DNA of 64,000 nucleotides, taken from Hyphomicrobiales bacterium. Its GTDB lineage: Bacteria > Pseudomonadota > Alphaproteobacteria > Rhizobiales > Methyloligellaceae. The notes under the pieces are model-generated. The model saw only the letters and a list, made by a program, of their open reading frames with translations, ran no database searches and was not told the DNA's origin. The translations under genes and the position numbers were made by a program. Numbering within the stretch: position 1 is the first letter of the stretch; each line of letters begins with the position of its first letter. Positions 43,774 to 52,479 of the stretch are shown here, one piece after another. The stretch spans positions 1 through 64,000 of the forward strand of contig JANQLP010000107.1 in NCBI GenBank assembly GCA_028280515.1. The letters are read 5' to 3'.

Positions 43774-44369
43774 TGCAGATCAAGACGGACAGTGCGAGTC
43801 GACACGAAGAACTGTGTGATCGAAATGGGAACCGCCATGGAAACATACCTCCCTGTCGGCGCGTCTGCGCTCTTGTTCCCCGGCCCATTGTCAGCCCGTC
43901 TCTTTCACGGGGCACCATGCCAAGGTTATAAGTATAAGCATACTGTATTTTTCAAATACCACTCCTGTCAACAATCATTAGCATCCCATCTGCGAGGTCT
44001 TGCGGCCGGCCGCTATGTCGCGGAAGTGCTGGGTTTTGGGGTGCGGAAGGGGCTTAAATCCTGTATCGCTTCGTTCGACACAGTGGCGCGTTCCGACCAT
44101 GCGGCTCGAAGAACCAGTCGCAATTGTATTGATTCCAGGTGCGCCAGCCCGCGTCTTTGAAGCTAGGCCTTTGCGGTACACGCCGCTGCTGGACAGTCAG
44201 TCTGGGATCGGCAGTGTGCGACCGTGCATTTCACCGGCCTCCAAGGCAAGCCGTGCCCGTCTTTTCCATGCTGTTGAAAACGACGCGCGCACTACATCAC
44301 CACAAAGGGATCGGTGCGCTTCAAAGTAGAGATCTTAAGAGTACACCGGTCCAGATGGCCACGAGGTCG
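43774..44369. other. Regulatory region of the pot operon and gene-free stretch
   Basis: About 600 bp without recognisable genes. It holds the potA promoter and operator (43927-43975). The segment 43939-43996 is a diverged repeat of the 46966-47024 region, including CTGTCAACAATCATT. From 44000 to 44369 nothing is recognised. Confidence 0.5.
43927..43975 (-). promoter_or_regulatory. Promoter of the pot operon with TetR-type operator over the -10 (site 2)
   Basis: On the minus strand TTGACA is followed by 18 bases and TACAGT. The palindrome AGTAT-AAGC-ATACT (43931-43944) covers the -10. The -35, spacer length, -10 and operator core are the same as at 46954-46975, upstream of the orphan binding-protein gene. 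Confidence 0.65.
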
Positions 44370-45140
44370 TCAACGTTGGCCGCCGGTGACATCGATCGTG
44401 ACACCTGTCACGAAGTCGGCATCGTTCGAGGCGAGAAAGCAGATCACACCGGCTTGGTCTTCCGCGCTCGGCAGTCGGCCGAGGGGGATGTTAGCAAGGA
44501 TCGCCGCCTTGTTTTGCTCGCTCCTTTCGTCCCAAAGCGGCGCGACCCGCTCTGTCAGGGTCAGGCCGGGTGCGATCGCGTTGCAGGTGATGCCGAAGGG
44601 GCCGAGTTCGAAGGAGAGCTTGCGGGTAAGCGCGATCAGGCCGCCCTTTGCCGCGGCATATGCAGAGCTGCTGACCGAGCTCAGGCCGCGCCCAGCGATC
44701 GACGAGACATTAATGATCTTGCCCGCGCCGCGCGCTTTCATGGCTGGGACCACGGCGTTGATGGAAAGGAAGCTTCCGGTCAGGTTGAAGTCGACCAGGT
44801 TCCGCCAGTCGTCAAGCGTGAGAGCGTCGATCGTTGTCCCGGAGTCGCTGATGATCGTGCCGCCGCCCACCGTGTTGATCAGGATGTCGATCCGGCCTTC
44901 CTGCGACAGCGTGTCGGCTATGACCTGCGTCACGTCGGCCGGATCGAGCGCATTGGATGGCCGCGCGATGATGCTACCTGGCTCCGCGGAGGCCCGCGCG
45001 GCAAGTTGATCCAGCCCGTCCTGGTTTAGGTCCACCGCCATGACAGTCGCGCCCTCGGCCGCCATCCGAGCCGCCGTGGCCCGGCCGATCCCGCTCGCAG
45101 CGCCGGTCACGACCGCGATCTTCCCACTGAACCTGTCCAT
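44370..45140 (-). CDS. Short-chain dehydrogenase/reductase
   Basis: A 256-residue SDR with TGAASGIGRAT, INTVGGG in place of NNAG, VSSIAG and AYAAAKGG (Tyr-x3-Lys). It ends VTGGQR. ATG 45140 is preceded by GAAGGAGGA; the frame extends upstream without support. It stands alone between the pot operon and the binding-protein gene. Substrate unknown. Confidence 0.88.
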   Translation of the reverse strand: MDRFSGKIAVVTGAASGIGRATAARMAAEGATVMAVDLNQDGLDQLAARASAEPGSIIARPSNALDPADVTQVIADTLSQEGRIDILINTVGGGTIISDSGTTIDALTLDDWRNLVDFNLTGSFLSINAVVPAMKARGAGKIINVSSIAGRGLSSVSSSAYAAAKGGLIALTRKLSFELGPFGITCNAIAPGLTLTERVAPLWDERSEQNKAAILANIPLGRLPSAEDQAGVICFLASNDADFVTGVTIDVTGGQR

Positions 45141-45670
45141 TTCAGACGTCCTCCTTCGGTTTGACGCTTTGGGTTTTGAACCAGCCCGAAACATGGACGC
45201 TGTGATGCGCAGTCGGATACCGGCAAGCTCGCTGCTCGGAGCGACCGTGGTCGTTGACGGACTTGGATCACGCAGCGTCGCCGACGTTCGGGGATTCGGA
45301 ATTGCCCTGCGCGGTCTCCATGGCCCCGGCTTCCCCAGCGTCTGATCCGACTCCGCCCGACCGAGCCGCGCTCTCTTCCGCTCAAGCTCCTTCAGGAGAT
45401 GAGCCTGATCTATCTCCGGTCCACTGTGCTAGCGGGCCAGCGGTAGCCTCTCTGCTCCGAGACCCCGGTCTGACAACAAGCCTTGCGATCCATCCGAGCC
45501 TGCGAAGGCCATACGTCTGTCTCACGCAAGTGACTGATGATTTGCTCGACCGTTTAAGGCTTCCTGGCCATACGGATCTTCCACATCACGATGATCCAGC
45601 CCGAAGGCTCCTCTAACGCTCAGATTGGACCTGGATCGAGGGTTGGATTCATATGCCTCTCCGCAAGAGC
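45141..45670. other. Gene-free stretch, about 530 bp
   Basis: Only short, biased frames occur on either strand and none resembles a known family. The promoter of the SDR gene at 44370-45140 should be at its left end. Confidence 0.45.
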
Positions 45671-46894
45671 CTACAGTCCTGCTTGTACTTCGGCGACGAT
45701 GCGCTCCATTTCCACGAAGTTCTGGCCGGGTACCGACAAGAAGGTTCGGGCAAACATCTCATCAGGCGTCGAGATGCCCAGCTCGTCCAACCGTTCGGAC
45801 GAGACCCGGTCCAAAGTCGACCTGTTCGAATGCCCGTACCCATATGAGTCGACCAAGAACGCGCCGGAGTCGGGCGCGAGAATGGCGTTCATGTAGTCAT
45901 AGGCCAAGTCGTCTTTCTCGCTGTCCTCACCAACCAGCATCAAGCCGCAGACCCAGGTCAGCATGCCCTCTTTCGGGTTGGCCATGCGTACCGGAATGCC
46001 CTCGCTAACCAACGTTGCGCTATGTTCGTTCCAGCAGTCTGCGATCACCACGTCACCGGTGGCCAGGGACTGGGTGAGTTGTGTGCTGCTTTCCCAATAG
46101 AAGTTGAGAAGATCCCTTTGCCCAACGAGCGCTTCCTTGACGTTATCCAGGTCCTCCTCCGTCATGTTGATGGGGTCCTCGACGCCAATGGCGAGTGCCA
46201 CGCCACGGAAGTTGTCGACGCCATTGCTGGCCGACATGCGCCCGGCAAACCGCGGATCAAGCATCAGCTGCCAGCTCTCTTCCTCGGGCGAGATATCGAC
46301 CAGATCGGTGCGGTAGCAAAACGAGATGTTGCCCCAGTCGACGGGTACCAAAATCACCGACTCGCCATCTGGCGCAACGACGCCGGGCATTTCCTGCAGC
46401 CTTGGGAACACGGAGTCCCAGTGATCGAGCCGGGACACGTCGATCGGTCGAACCCGCCCGGCATCCCACCATCGGTAGGCATCGGACGCGCATGTGTGGA
46501 CCAAATCCGGGTTGAAACCGGCTTGAACCTTCGTGAATGCCTCGGTCGACCCAGCCATAAAGGCAAAGTCCGGCGCCCGGCCGTGCTTGTCTATGTAAGG
46601 CTGGTGCATTTCTGGCACTTCGTAGCCGCTCCAAGAGAAAACCAGCAGTTCGTCGTCCGCACCGAGGGCTCTGCGGCCGCTGCCATGACCCACGACGAGG
46701 CCGGCGCCGGCTAACCCGCTGATAAAACCGCGGCGCGTCAAACGGCCAAGCGACGCTAACGTCGAAGACTGCCCGCGCGCTCCCTCATGCTTCGGCGATT
46801 GCAATGAATCATCTCGGCAAGCCAGACCCGCCCTCGCGACGTCGCTGTTCTTGCCATCGGCCGTCAAGGCCGGCGCTGTGTCGGTAGTGATCAT
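45671..46894 (-). CDS. Orphan Tat-exported substrate-binding protein, PotD/F-like
   Basis: A 407-residue binding protein. A long polar leader of about 50 residues precedes the twin-arginine motif (LTRRGFISGLAGAGLVV). The mature start is near DELLVFSWSGYEVPEMHQPY. AGFNPDLVHTCASDAYRWWDAG and ANPKEGMLTWVCGLM align with the orphans at 13785 and 19193. ATG 46894 has GGGGGAG upstream. There is no transporter gene adjacent on this strand, but the same promoter/operator type as the pot operon precedes it. This suggests it supplies a second ligand to that PotABC complex. Confidence 0.9.
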   Translation of the reverse strand: MITTDTAPALTADGKNSDVARAGLACRDDSLQSPKHEGARGQSSTLASLGRLTRRGFISGLAGAGLVVGHGSGRRALGADDELLVFSWSGYEVPEMHQPYIDKHGRAPDFAFMAGSTEAFTKVQAGFNPDLVHTCASDAYRWWDAGRVRPIDVSRLDHWDSVFPRLQEMPGVVAPDGESVILVPVDWGNISFCYRTDLVDISPEEESWQLMLDPRFAGRMSASNGVDNFRGVALAIGVEDPINMTEEDLDNVKEALVGQRDLLNFYWESSTQLTQSLATGDVVIADCWNEHSATLVSEGIPVRMANPKEGMLTWVCGLMLVGEDSEKDDLAYDYMNAILAPDSGAFLVDSYGYGHSNRSTLDRVSSERLDELGISTPDEMFARTFLSVPGQNFVEMERIVAEVQAGL

Positions 46895-47566
46895 CACTCC
46901 CCCCGTGGTTTGTAGTTGTAGTCGCACCCTTATGGTGAATCTGCTTATCTCTTATACAGTATGCTCATACTGTATTTCGCTGAAAGTGACACTGTCAACA
47001 ATCATTGGCGTCCCTCTTGCGAGACATTGAGCACTCGTCAGGTTCCTCAGGAAGTGCGGTTGGAGAAGCCGCAAAGCGATCTGAGGTTCTGTTCGGCGGC
47101 GTCCGCTACGGCGGCGCTTTCGATGGCGTCATCTGCTCAATCAATAGAATCATACTGATCCGTCGCGCCCGGAACTCATCGCGCCAGAAACACCTGTTAC
47201 GATGATTCTGGCACCTACATCATTGTGGCAATCCGCGAGAGGAAAAGTGCACTCGATCGGTCGCCGTGGCGATGCGTGCTGTCGCTCTGATCTCCGCGAC
47301 GATCCGCGCAATCTCCGCGCCAGCCATCGACGAAAGAAGCGGCGTCCGGAGATAGGTCCCCATACTCATCAAGACTTCGGGACAATCGACGGCATTGTCG
47401 TCGGTGCGAGAAACGGCCTTCTCGTCGCTGACCCAGGCAAGCCTCGTTCAACGACTTCCGTTGCCTCGACGCTTGAGAAGCGAGAAAAATCGACCGTTCT
47501 CGCCCTATCTTCGGCCGCCCGACCTATGCTGTAACGATCAAACCGGCAATGGCCGCATCCTTCGCG
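46895..47566. other. Regulatory and gene-free stretch
   Basis: Left part: operator site 1 and the binding-protein promoter. The remainder has no intact gene. A minus-strand segment at about 47220-47400 (EVLMSMGTYLRTPLLSSMAGAEIARIV) looks protein-like but is broken and unrecognised, possibly a decayed gene that once preceded the SDR remnant. Confidence 0.45.
46954..46999 (-). promoter_or_regulatory. Promoter of the orphan binding-protein gene with perfect TetR-type operator (site 1)
   Basis: Perfect inverted repeat of 10-bp arms ATACAGTATG and CATACTGTAT around CT (46954-46975), about 60 bp upstream of the start codon. On the minus strand TTGACA lies 18 bp before TACAGT, so the operator covers the -10, as expected for a repressor. 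The sequence beyond the operator (CTGTCAACAATCATT-GC-TCCC) is shared with the pot promoter. Confidence 0.7.
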
Positions 47567-48306
47567 TCAGACCATTCCTCGTCCTCCATCGACCGGCAGG
47601 GACACGCCGGTGATGAGTGATGTGTTGTCAGAGAGTAGGAATTCGATGACGGCCGCTACTTCATCCGGATCGGCCGTTCGGTGCAACGGGCAGTTCTTGA
47701 TCCACTCCTCGCGAGCGGGGCCGGTATAGACATCGGCGCGCATCATTTCCGTGTCGACCCAACCAGGCAGAATGCAATTAGCCCTGATTCCGTAATCCGC
47801 TCCCTCCATAGCAACCGCCTGGCTGAGTTGGAGGATCGCGCTCTTGGTCGCGCCACAGGGACCATGATGGGTTTCATCCGAGCGGCGGCCCGTGACGCGA
47901 TGAAGACGATGGCGCCTTTTCGGCGCGGTTTCATGACGCGAAATGCCGCCTGAACCGGTATCAGCGATCCCGTGACGTTGATTTCGAATTGACGGTTTCA
48001 GGTTTCCAGGTCGACGGTGTCGATTGGTGCAAGCAGAACGACCCCGGCTGCAGGTACCAGCCCTTCGAGGGGGCGAAGCTCTTCTTCTGCGGCCTGAATT
48101 GCTGCATCGACACAGTCCGGATCTGTTACGTCGCCCTGGAGTCCAAGTGCGCGCGCCCCGTTCTTTTCGATGTCACGAGCGACCGCCCCAACAGCCTCGG
48201 CGTCCCGATCATCGCCACACACTGAATAGCCGCCGACCGCAAGCCGATAGGCAATCGCCTTACCGATTCCGGATCCGGCGCCGGAGACGAATGCGGCGGC
48301 ATTCAC
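47567..48306 (-). pseudogene. SDR pseudogene (nonsense codon plus frameshift)
   Basis: The start GTG 48306 overlaps the tetR stop. The first 102 codons read SGAGSGIGKAIAYRLAVGG, then PAAGVVLLAPIDTVDLET, then TGA where relatives have tryptophan. The same frame resumes NRQFEINVTG and runs to RMKPIM. There one base is missing (CAT CAT GGT expected) and the frame shifts to CGATKSAILQLSQAVAMEGADYGIRANCILPGW and the VDGGRGMV end. The active-site Tyr-x3-Lys is also lost, Cys replacing Tyr. The SDR at 21366-22118 is its nearest intact relative here. Confidence 0.85.
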
Positions 48307-49028
48307 TTGGCTGCTGCTTTCTTCCGCTTCGCCGCTCTCGCCTTATCCGACTCAGACTTTTTCCCTGTCTTTGCGACCCGTTCGGTCAACTCTCCCTGCT
48401 TATCCTTGTTCCCGTTTGCGGCCTTAATTTCCTGTTCGATCAGGTCGCAGAAGTGATCGAGCCAGGTCCCTATCTTTTGCTCAACTTCCTCCGGGTCCCG
48501 GACGACCGAGATAATGCTAATGCTCCGAAGAAAGATGTTCGTATAGTCATCAAGGATCTCGAAGATCGACGAATTGTCGAAGACATCGGGGCCGAAGATC
48601 TTCCGATAAAGATCTTTCGATCGCTTTCTGTTCTGGAGAGAAACTTCCCTGCCATGCCAACGCAAGACCGGGTCGGTCCGCTGCGCCATAAAAAACTCGT
48701 TGGAGATATTGTTTAGATAACCGCTCTGTATCTCCAGTATGGTACGCAGGAAGTACATGATATCGCCGCGGTTTCGGATCCGCAGAGCTTCAAAACGTTC
48801 TTCAAGCGCCTCAGTGCGCTGTTTGTGGAAGCTCTCAATCAGACCGATGATCAGCTTCTCTTTCGACGAGAAGTGATGCATGTAGGCGCCTATCGAAAGG
48901 CCCGCTTTTGTCACAACCTTGGAAACAGTGAGGTTGCTGTAGCCCTCCTTTTCCAACTGCTCCATTCCGGCCTGCAGGATTCGTTGGCGTGTGTAGGTCG
49001 AGCGCTTCTGTCTCGGACCATCGTTCAT
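48303..49028 (-). CDS. TetR-family transcriptional regulator with lysine-rich C-terminal tail
   Basis: A 241-residue regulator. The N-terminal DNA-binding domain (TRQRILQAGMEQLEKEGYSNLTVSKVVTKAGLSIGAYMHHFSSKEKLI) is textbook TetR, followed by a helical ligand domain. The last 25 residues are a Lys/Ala tail (KKSESDKARAAKRKKAAAK), not usual for the family. ATG 49028 has GAGAGGTG upstream. It is divergent from the MmgE/PrpD gene. The four AGTAT-N4-ATACT-like sites within 43.9-51.9 kb make it the likely repressor of this cluster. Confidence 0.92.
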   Translation of the reverse strand: MNDGPRQKRSTYTRQRILQAGMEQLEKEGYSNLTVSKVVTKAGLSIGAYMHHFSSKEKLIIGLIESFHKQRTEALEERFEALRIRNRGDIMYFLRTILEIQSGYLNNISNEFFMAQRTDPVLRWHGREVSLQNRKRSKDLYRKIFGPDVFDNSSIFEILDDYTNIFLRSISIISVVRDPEEVEQKIGTWLDHFCDLIEQEIKAANGNKDKQGELTERVAKTGKKSESDKARAAKRKKAAAK

Positions 49029-49043
49029 ACCAGCACCTCTCAC

Positions 49044-49330
49044 GTGTTTCGTTTCAACACCAAGCCGCCATTGGAAGCAGTCGATCGATACGGCGATATC
49101 GACTCACTCTCAAGCTAAGTGCGCAAGCGTAGCGGCAAGAACAAGCACGCGACAATAAATCTCTTCTGGAACAGGACACGATGAAACCGCCGAAGTGTCG
49201 CTGCGGTGGCCACTTTCGTGGTTGAACCGATGCGCCCAACGGTATTGGTTGAGCGGACATGGGCGTGCGCTCACTTGGGCACAGGCTGAATTATGTTGCC
49301 GTATGCCGGCTTCTACTGTCTATATACAGT
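49044..49330. other. Divergent region between tetR and MmgE/PrpD gene
   Basis: No gene. It contains promoters for both directions; the operator at its right end overlaps the MmgE/PrpD start codon. Confidence 0.5.
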
Positions 49331-49345
49331 ATGGACGTATTGGAA
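49314..49345 (+). promoter_or_regulatory. TetR-type operator overlapping the MmgE/PrpD start (site 3)
   Basis: The left arm ATACAGTATG (49324-49333) is identical to that of site 1; the right arm CGTATTGGAA is degenerate. A second inverted arm TACTGT (49314-49319) lies upstream. The start codon ATG is inside the arm. A possible TTGCCG/TATATA promoter just upstream would start transcription at or near the ATG, so the mRNA may be nearly leaderless. Confidence 0.5.
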
Positions 49346-50683
49346 AAGCTGGCCGAGTTCGCGGTGCGGGTGAGCCCTGCCGACTTGCCGGATCGAGTGC
49401 GCGCTAGAACCGCCCTGATCCTGGCTGACACGATTGGCGCTATCGTCGGTGGCGCCGCCGAGCCCGAGGTTCAGTCGCTGTCGCGCCGGTTAGCCGGTAA
49501 GGGGACGGTACCGCTTCTAGGGACGAACAGACGGTACACACCCGGTACTGCGGCGCTGTTGAACGGGACGGCCGGAACCAGCCTGGAGATGGACGAGGCT
49601 CATCAGTACTGCAAGAACCACCCGGCGATCCACACCATTCCTGCGGTGCTGTCAGCGGCGGTCGACCAGGACCCAACAGGATGCGATCTCCTTACGGCCA
49701 TCACGATAGCCTACGAAGTGGGCGCGCGAATAGGTATTGCAACTGACTTACGACCTGCCATGCATACCCACGGATCATGGGGGACGATCTGTGCGGCAGT
49801 AGCAGTCGCCCGCCTTAGCAATGCAAGTGCTGCGTCGATGCTGGACGCTATAAACATGGCCGCCAGCCTTGGGCTTGCGACATCGAGGCGGACCATGCTG
49901 GAAGGCGGTACTGTGCGTAACACGTTCGCCGGGGTCTCCAGCCAACTAGGCGTACTCGTCGGTGATTTGCTCGCCTCGGGATACACCGGGGACCAGAGTG
50001 GCGTCATTGAGGTCTTTGGGCGCGTTGTAAGCGACACCTTCGACACTGACGCCTTGATTGCCAATCTCGGCGAGCGCTGGGAGGTGGAGCGGAACTACTT
50101 CAAGGCCCACGCCTGCTGCGGATACAACCATGCAGCAATCAACGCACTGAACCGCGTAAGGGCCGATACTTCAGATTTGGATCTTAAGTCGATCCGGTCG
50201 ATCGACGTCGAAACCTACGCACTTGCGGTCGAACTCAGCGATCCTGCGCCGAAGAACGTGCTGGCCAGTAAGTTTTCGGTTCCCTTCGCCTTGGCGACAA
50301 CCTTGTGGAACGGCGATGCGGGCGTCGAGAGCTTCACGTCTGGCACCATTGCCAATCACGACATACTCGACCTTGCTGCAAAGGTCCGCCTGAAGGAGGA
50401 CGAGTCGATGACAGCGAGTCTGCCCGACCGTCGCCCGGCGCGTGTCACCCTCCGTTTGGCAGATGGAACGTCACGCGAAGCAGAAGTCGACATGCGTGAA
50501 AATGATGCGCCGCGACAGCCATCAACGGCCGATTTGCGCCAAAAGTATCTCTCTCTTACGACGCGACTTTGGCGAGAGGACGCGGCAGAAGCGATCTGGG
50601 ACTCCATCATGGCGATCGATTCCGCGCCCTCGACGGCGTCACTGTTTGCTGCCATGGCGTCGGCGACGCGGCAGTATGAGTGA
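49331..50683 (+). CDS. MmgE/PrpD-family protein
   Basis: A 450-residue member of the family that includes 2-methylcitrate dehydratase and itaconate decarboxylase. Recognisable parts are DTIGAIVGGAAEPEV, LNGTAGTSLEMDEAHQYCKNHPAIHTIPAVLSAA, HTHGSWGTICAAVAVARL and FKAHACCGYNHAAINAL (the His/Cys-rich active-site region). No methylcitrate-cycle genes are nearby, so the substrate is unclear. The ATG at 49331 gives the typical N-terminus (VLEKLAEFAVRVSPADLP). It is followed by a beta-keto acid cleavage gene after 76 bp. Confidence 0.9.
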   Translation: MDVLEKLAEFAVRVSPADLPDRVRARTALILADTIGAIVGGAAEPEVQSLSRRLAGKGTVPLLGTNRRYTPGTAALLNGTAGTSLEMDEAHQYCKNHPAIHTIPAVLSAAVDQDPTGCDLLTAITIAYEVGARIGIATDLRPAMHTHGSWGTICAAVAVARLSNASAASMLDAINMAASLGLATSRRTMLEGGTVRNTFAGVSSQLGVLVGDLLASGYTGDQSGVIEVFGRVVSDTFDTDALIANLGERWEVERNYFKAHACCGYNHAAINALNRVRADTSDLDLKSIRSIDVETYALAVELSDPAPKNVLASKFSVPFALATTLWNGDAGVESFTSGTIANHDILDLAAKVRLKEDESMTASLPDRRPARVTLRLADGTSREAEVDMRENDAPRQPSTADLRQKYLSLTTRLWREDAAEAIWDSIMAIDSAPSTASLFAAMASATRQYE

Positions 50684-50759
50684 TGACCCCAGAGTTCGCG
50701 GGGGCAGGGACGCCGCATTGCACTTCTCCAATTCAAGCATAAAGGCGTGAGGTGATCTC

Positions 50760-51632
50760 ATGGCAGAAGCTGTCATTATCACCGCGGCGCTAACGGGCGC
50801 CGGGGCTTCAACGTCGAAGTCGCCTTACGTCCCCGTTACGCCCATGGAAATTGCAGACGAGGCAATCGCGGCGGCGTCCGCTGGCGCCGCAATCGTCCAC
50901 ATTCATGTCCGCGATCCCGTGACCAAGGCAGCGAGCAGCGATCTTGAGCTCTACGCAGAGACCGTCGGACGTATTCGCGAGTCTGGAACGGACGTCCTCA
51001 TCAATCTGACGACAGGTGTCGGGGCGCGCTTCGTTCCGGATGAAACGGATCCATCGCGTGGCGGACCGGGGACATCGCTATCCGGACCGTTGCAGCGCGT
51101 TCATCATGTCGTCGACCTAAAGCCGGACATATGCAGTTTAGACGTCGCGACTATGAATTTCGGTGAGTACGCATTCCTGAATATCCCGCGCGACTTGCGG
51201 CTTATGGCAGCCGAGATCAAGAAGGCCGGCGTGAAGCCAGAACTCGAAGTGTTCGAGCTCGGTCATATTCGTCTAGCCGCAAAACTTGCCGAAGAAGGGC
51301 TGATCGACGCGCCGTCGTTGTTTCAACTCTGCCTTGGCATCCCTTGGGGGGCGCCGGCAACGGCTGAAACAATGATCTCGATGCAACGGCAGCTACCGCA
51401 CGGGGCGATTTGGTCCAGTTTTGGCATATCGCGCGCAAACTTCACGATGGCTGCTCAGGCCGTGATCCTTGGGGGCCATGTTAGAACCGGTCTTGAAGAC
51501 AACCTCTACATGGGTCCTGGCGTGCTTGCTAGATCGAATGGCGAGCTGGTCGAGCGCGTTGTGCAGATCGTCGAGGTGCTCGGTGCCACGATTGCATCAC
51601 CGTCGGACGCCCGGCGCATTCTCCACCTGTAA
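50760..51632 (+). CDS. Beta-keto acid cleavage enzyme (BKACE, DUF849)
   Basis: A 290-residue TIM-barrel protein. IITAALTGAG, AAIVHIHVRDP with two zinc histidines, TTGVGAR and KPELEVFELGHI are BKACE signatures. Family members split a beta-keto acid with acetyl-CoA to acetoacetate and a new CoA thioester. Known substrates include 3-keto-5-aminohexanoate and dehydrocarnitine. The start ATG has GAGGTGATCTC upstream. Together with the polyamine-type transporter and aminotransferase of this cluster, an amino- or betaine-type beta-keto acid is plausible, but that is inference. Confidence 0.92.
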   Translation: MAEAVIITAALTGAGASTSKSPYVPVTPMEIADEAIAAASAGAAIVHIHVRDPVTKAASSDLELYAETVGRIRESGTDVLINLTTGVGARFVPDETDPSRGGPGTSLSGPLQRVHHVVDLKPDICSLDVATMNFGEYAFLNIPRDLRLMAAEIKKAGVKPELEVFELGHIRLAAKLAEEGLIDAPSLFQLCLGIPWGAPATAETMISMQRQLPHGAIWSSFGISRANFTMAAQAVILGGHVRTGLEDNLYMGPGVLARSNGELVERVVQIVEVLGATIASPSDARRILHL

Positions 51633-52479
51633 TCCCGCTCGTCTGCGGCAGGTCGAGCAATCAGGCAGGAAACGACAATTGACCAGCCGAGACGGTATAT
51701 CTGTATCAATTTTCTCGTAGCGAATGATGGCATCGGTCTTCCGATTTGACAGAGACGCGCTGCGAATAGGCCTTCTGCCGTCGACTTTTGCTCAGCATCG
51801 GCTCATTGCCGATCGGCACTTAACGAAAGTCGAGGATTGCTACCAACAAAAAAAGTATGAATATACTGTTATGTGGTAGGCTGGTATTTGAACGAGGGAT
51901 TGGTCTGCGACGGAAGTCCGAATGGAGCCCGAAGGGAAAAGCAATGCACACACGTGTTGCGCTACACGTGGTTGGCGGTCTCATGCGGCGGTTAAGCGGG
52001 ACGCTGTTCAAGTGCTCAGTTGATACCGCCTGGCCGTCCGCGCCATCGACGCAGAGCCTCGACACGCCGGATCGAGTGATCGGCCAGGTGGTCGTTTGGA
52101 CATTGCGCCGTAGCACCGATGAGGCCGGCTTCGCGGCGGAGGTCGTTCCAAGTGCGTGTGAGACCGGCGCTCCTGGGTTCGTCTGTACGAAGCTCGTCGG
52201 GGCGAGGGTCTGGAATGATGCCATCGAGCGTGTCGACGACTCGGGACTGTTAGAACGCTCTTCGACCGTACTGGCTGACCGACGGACGAGGCGAGACTCG
52301 CTAGTCGTCGGACCATGGCCGAAGCGCTTTAGCAGTAAGAAGTTGCTCGGGATCGATGGTGGACGGGGCGCAACTCACCATGAAGTCGACAGGCAGATCG
52401 GGGCACAGAAATGGGCGTTGTCCGCTGCCGCAGCGTTCGAGCGCAGCAGCGCGCAGATCTGAAAGAAGGAGTCATTGGT
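51633..52479. other. Long untranslated or decayed stretch before the PPOX operon
   Basis: About 850 bp. It contains a promoter with operator site 4 (51837-51871), followed by about 600 bp in which the only long frame (51857-52462, plus) has no recognisable domain and an atypical composition. Either this is a long leader or a gene has decayed between the promoter and the PPOX gene. Confidence 0.45.
51837..51871 (+). promoter_or_regulatory. Promoter with TetR-type operator (site 4)
   Basis: TTGCTA (51837-51842), 19 bp, TATACT (51862-51867). The palindrome AGTAT-GAAT-ATACT (51854-51867) covers the -10, as in sites 1 and 2. It points towards the PPOX/reductase/aminotransferase operon. Confidence 0.58.

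Noticed and set aside
44139..45029. Long plus-strand frame of 296 codons
   Set aside because: It is antisense to the SDR at 44370-45140, which has all SDR motifs. Codon bias of the real gene explains the open frame.
46022..46714. Plus-strand frame of 230 codons
   Set aside because: Antisense to the binding-protein gene with clear Tat signal and family motifs; no independent support.
51857..52462. Plus-strand frame of 201 codons before the PPOX gene
   Set aside because: Its start lies inside operator site 4, it has no ribosome site, no domain I recognise and an arginine- and serine-heavy random-like composition. Kept only as a possible leader or decayed gene.
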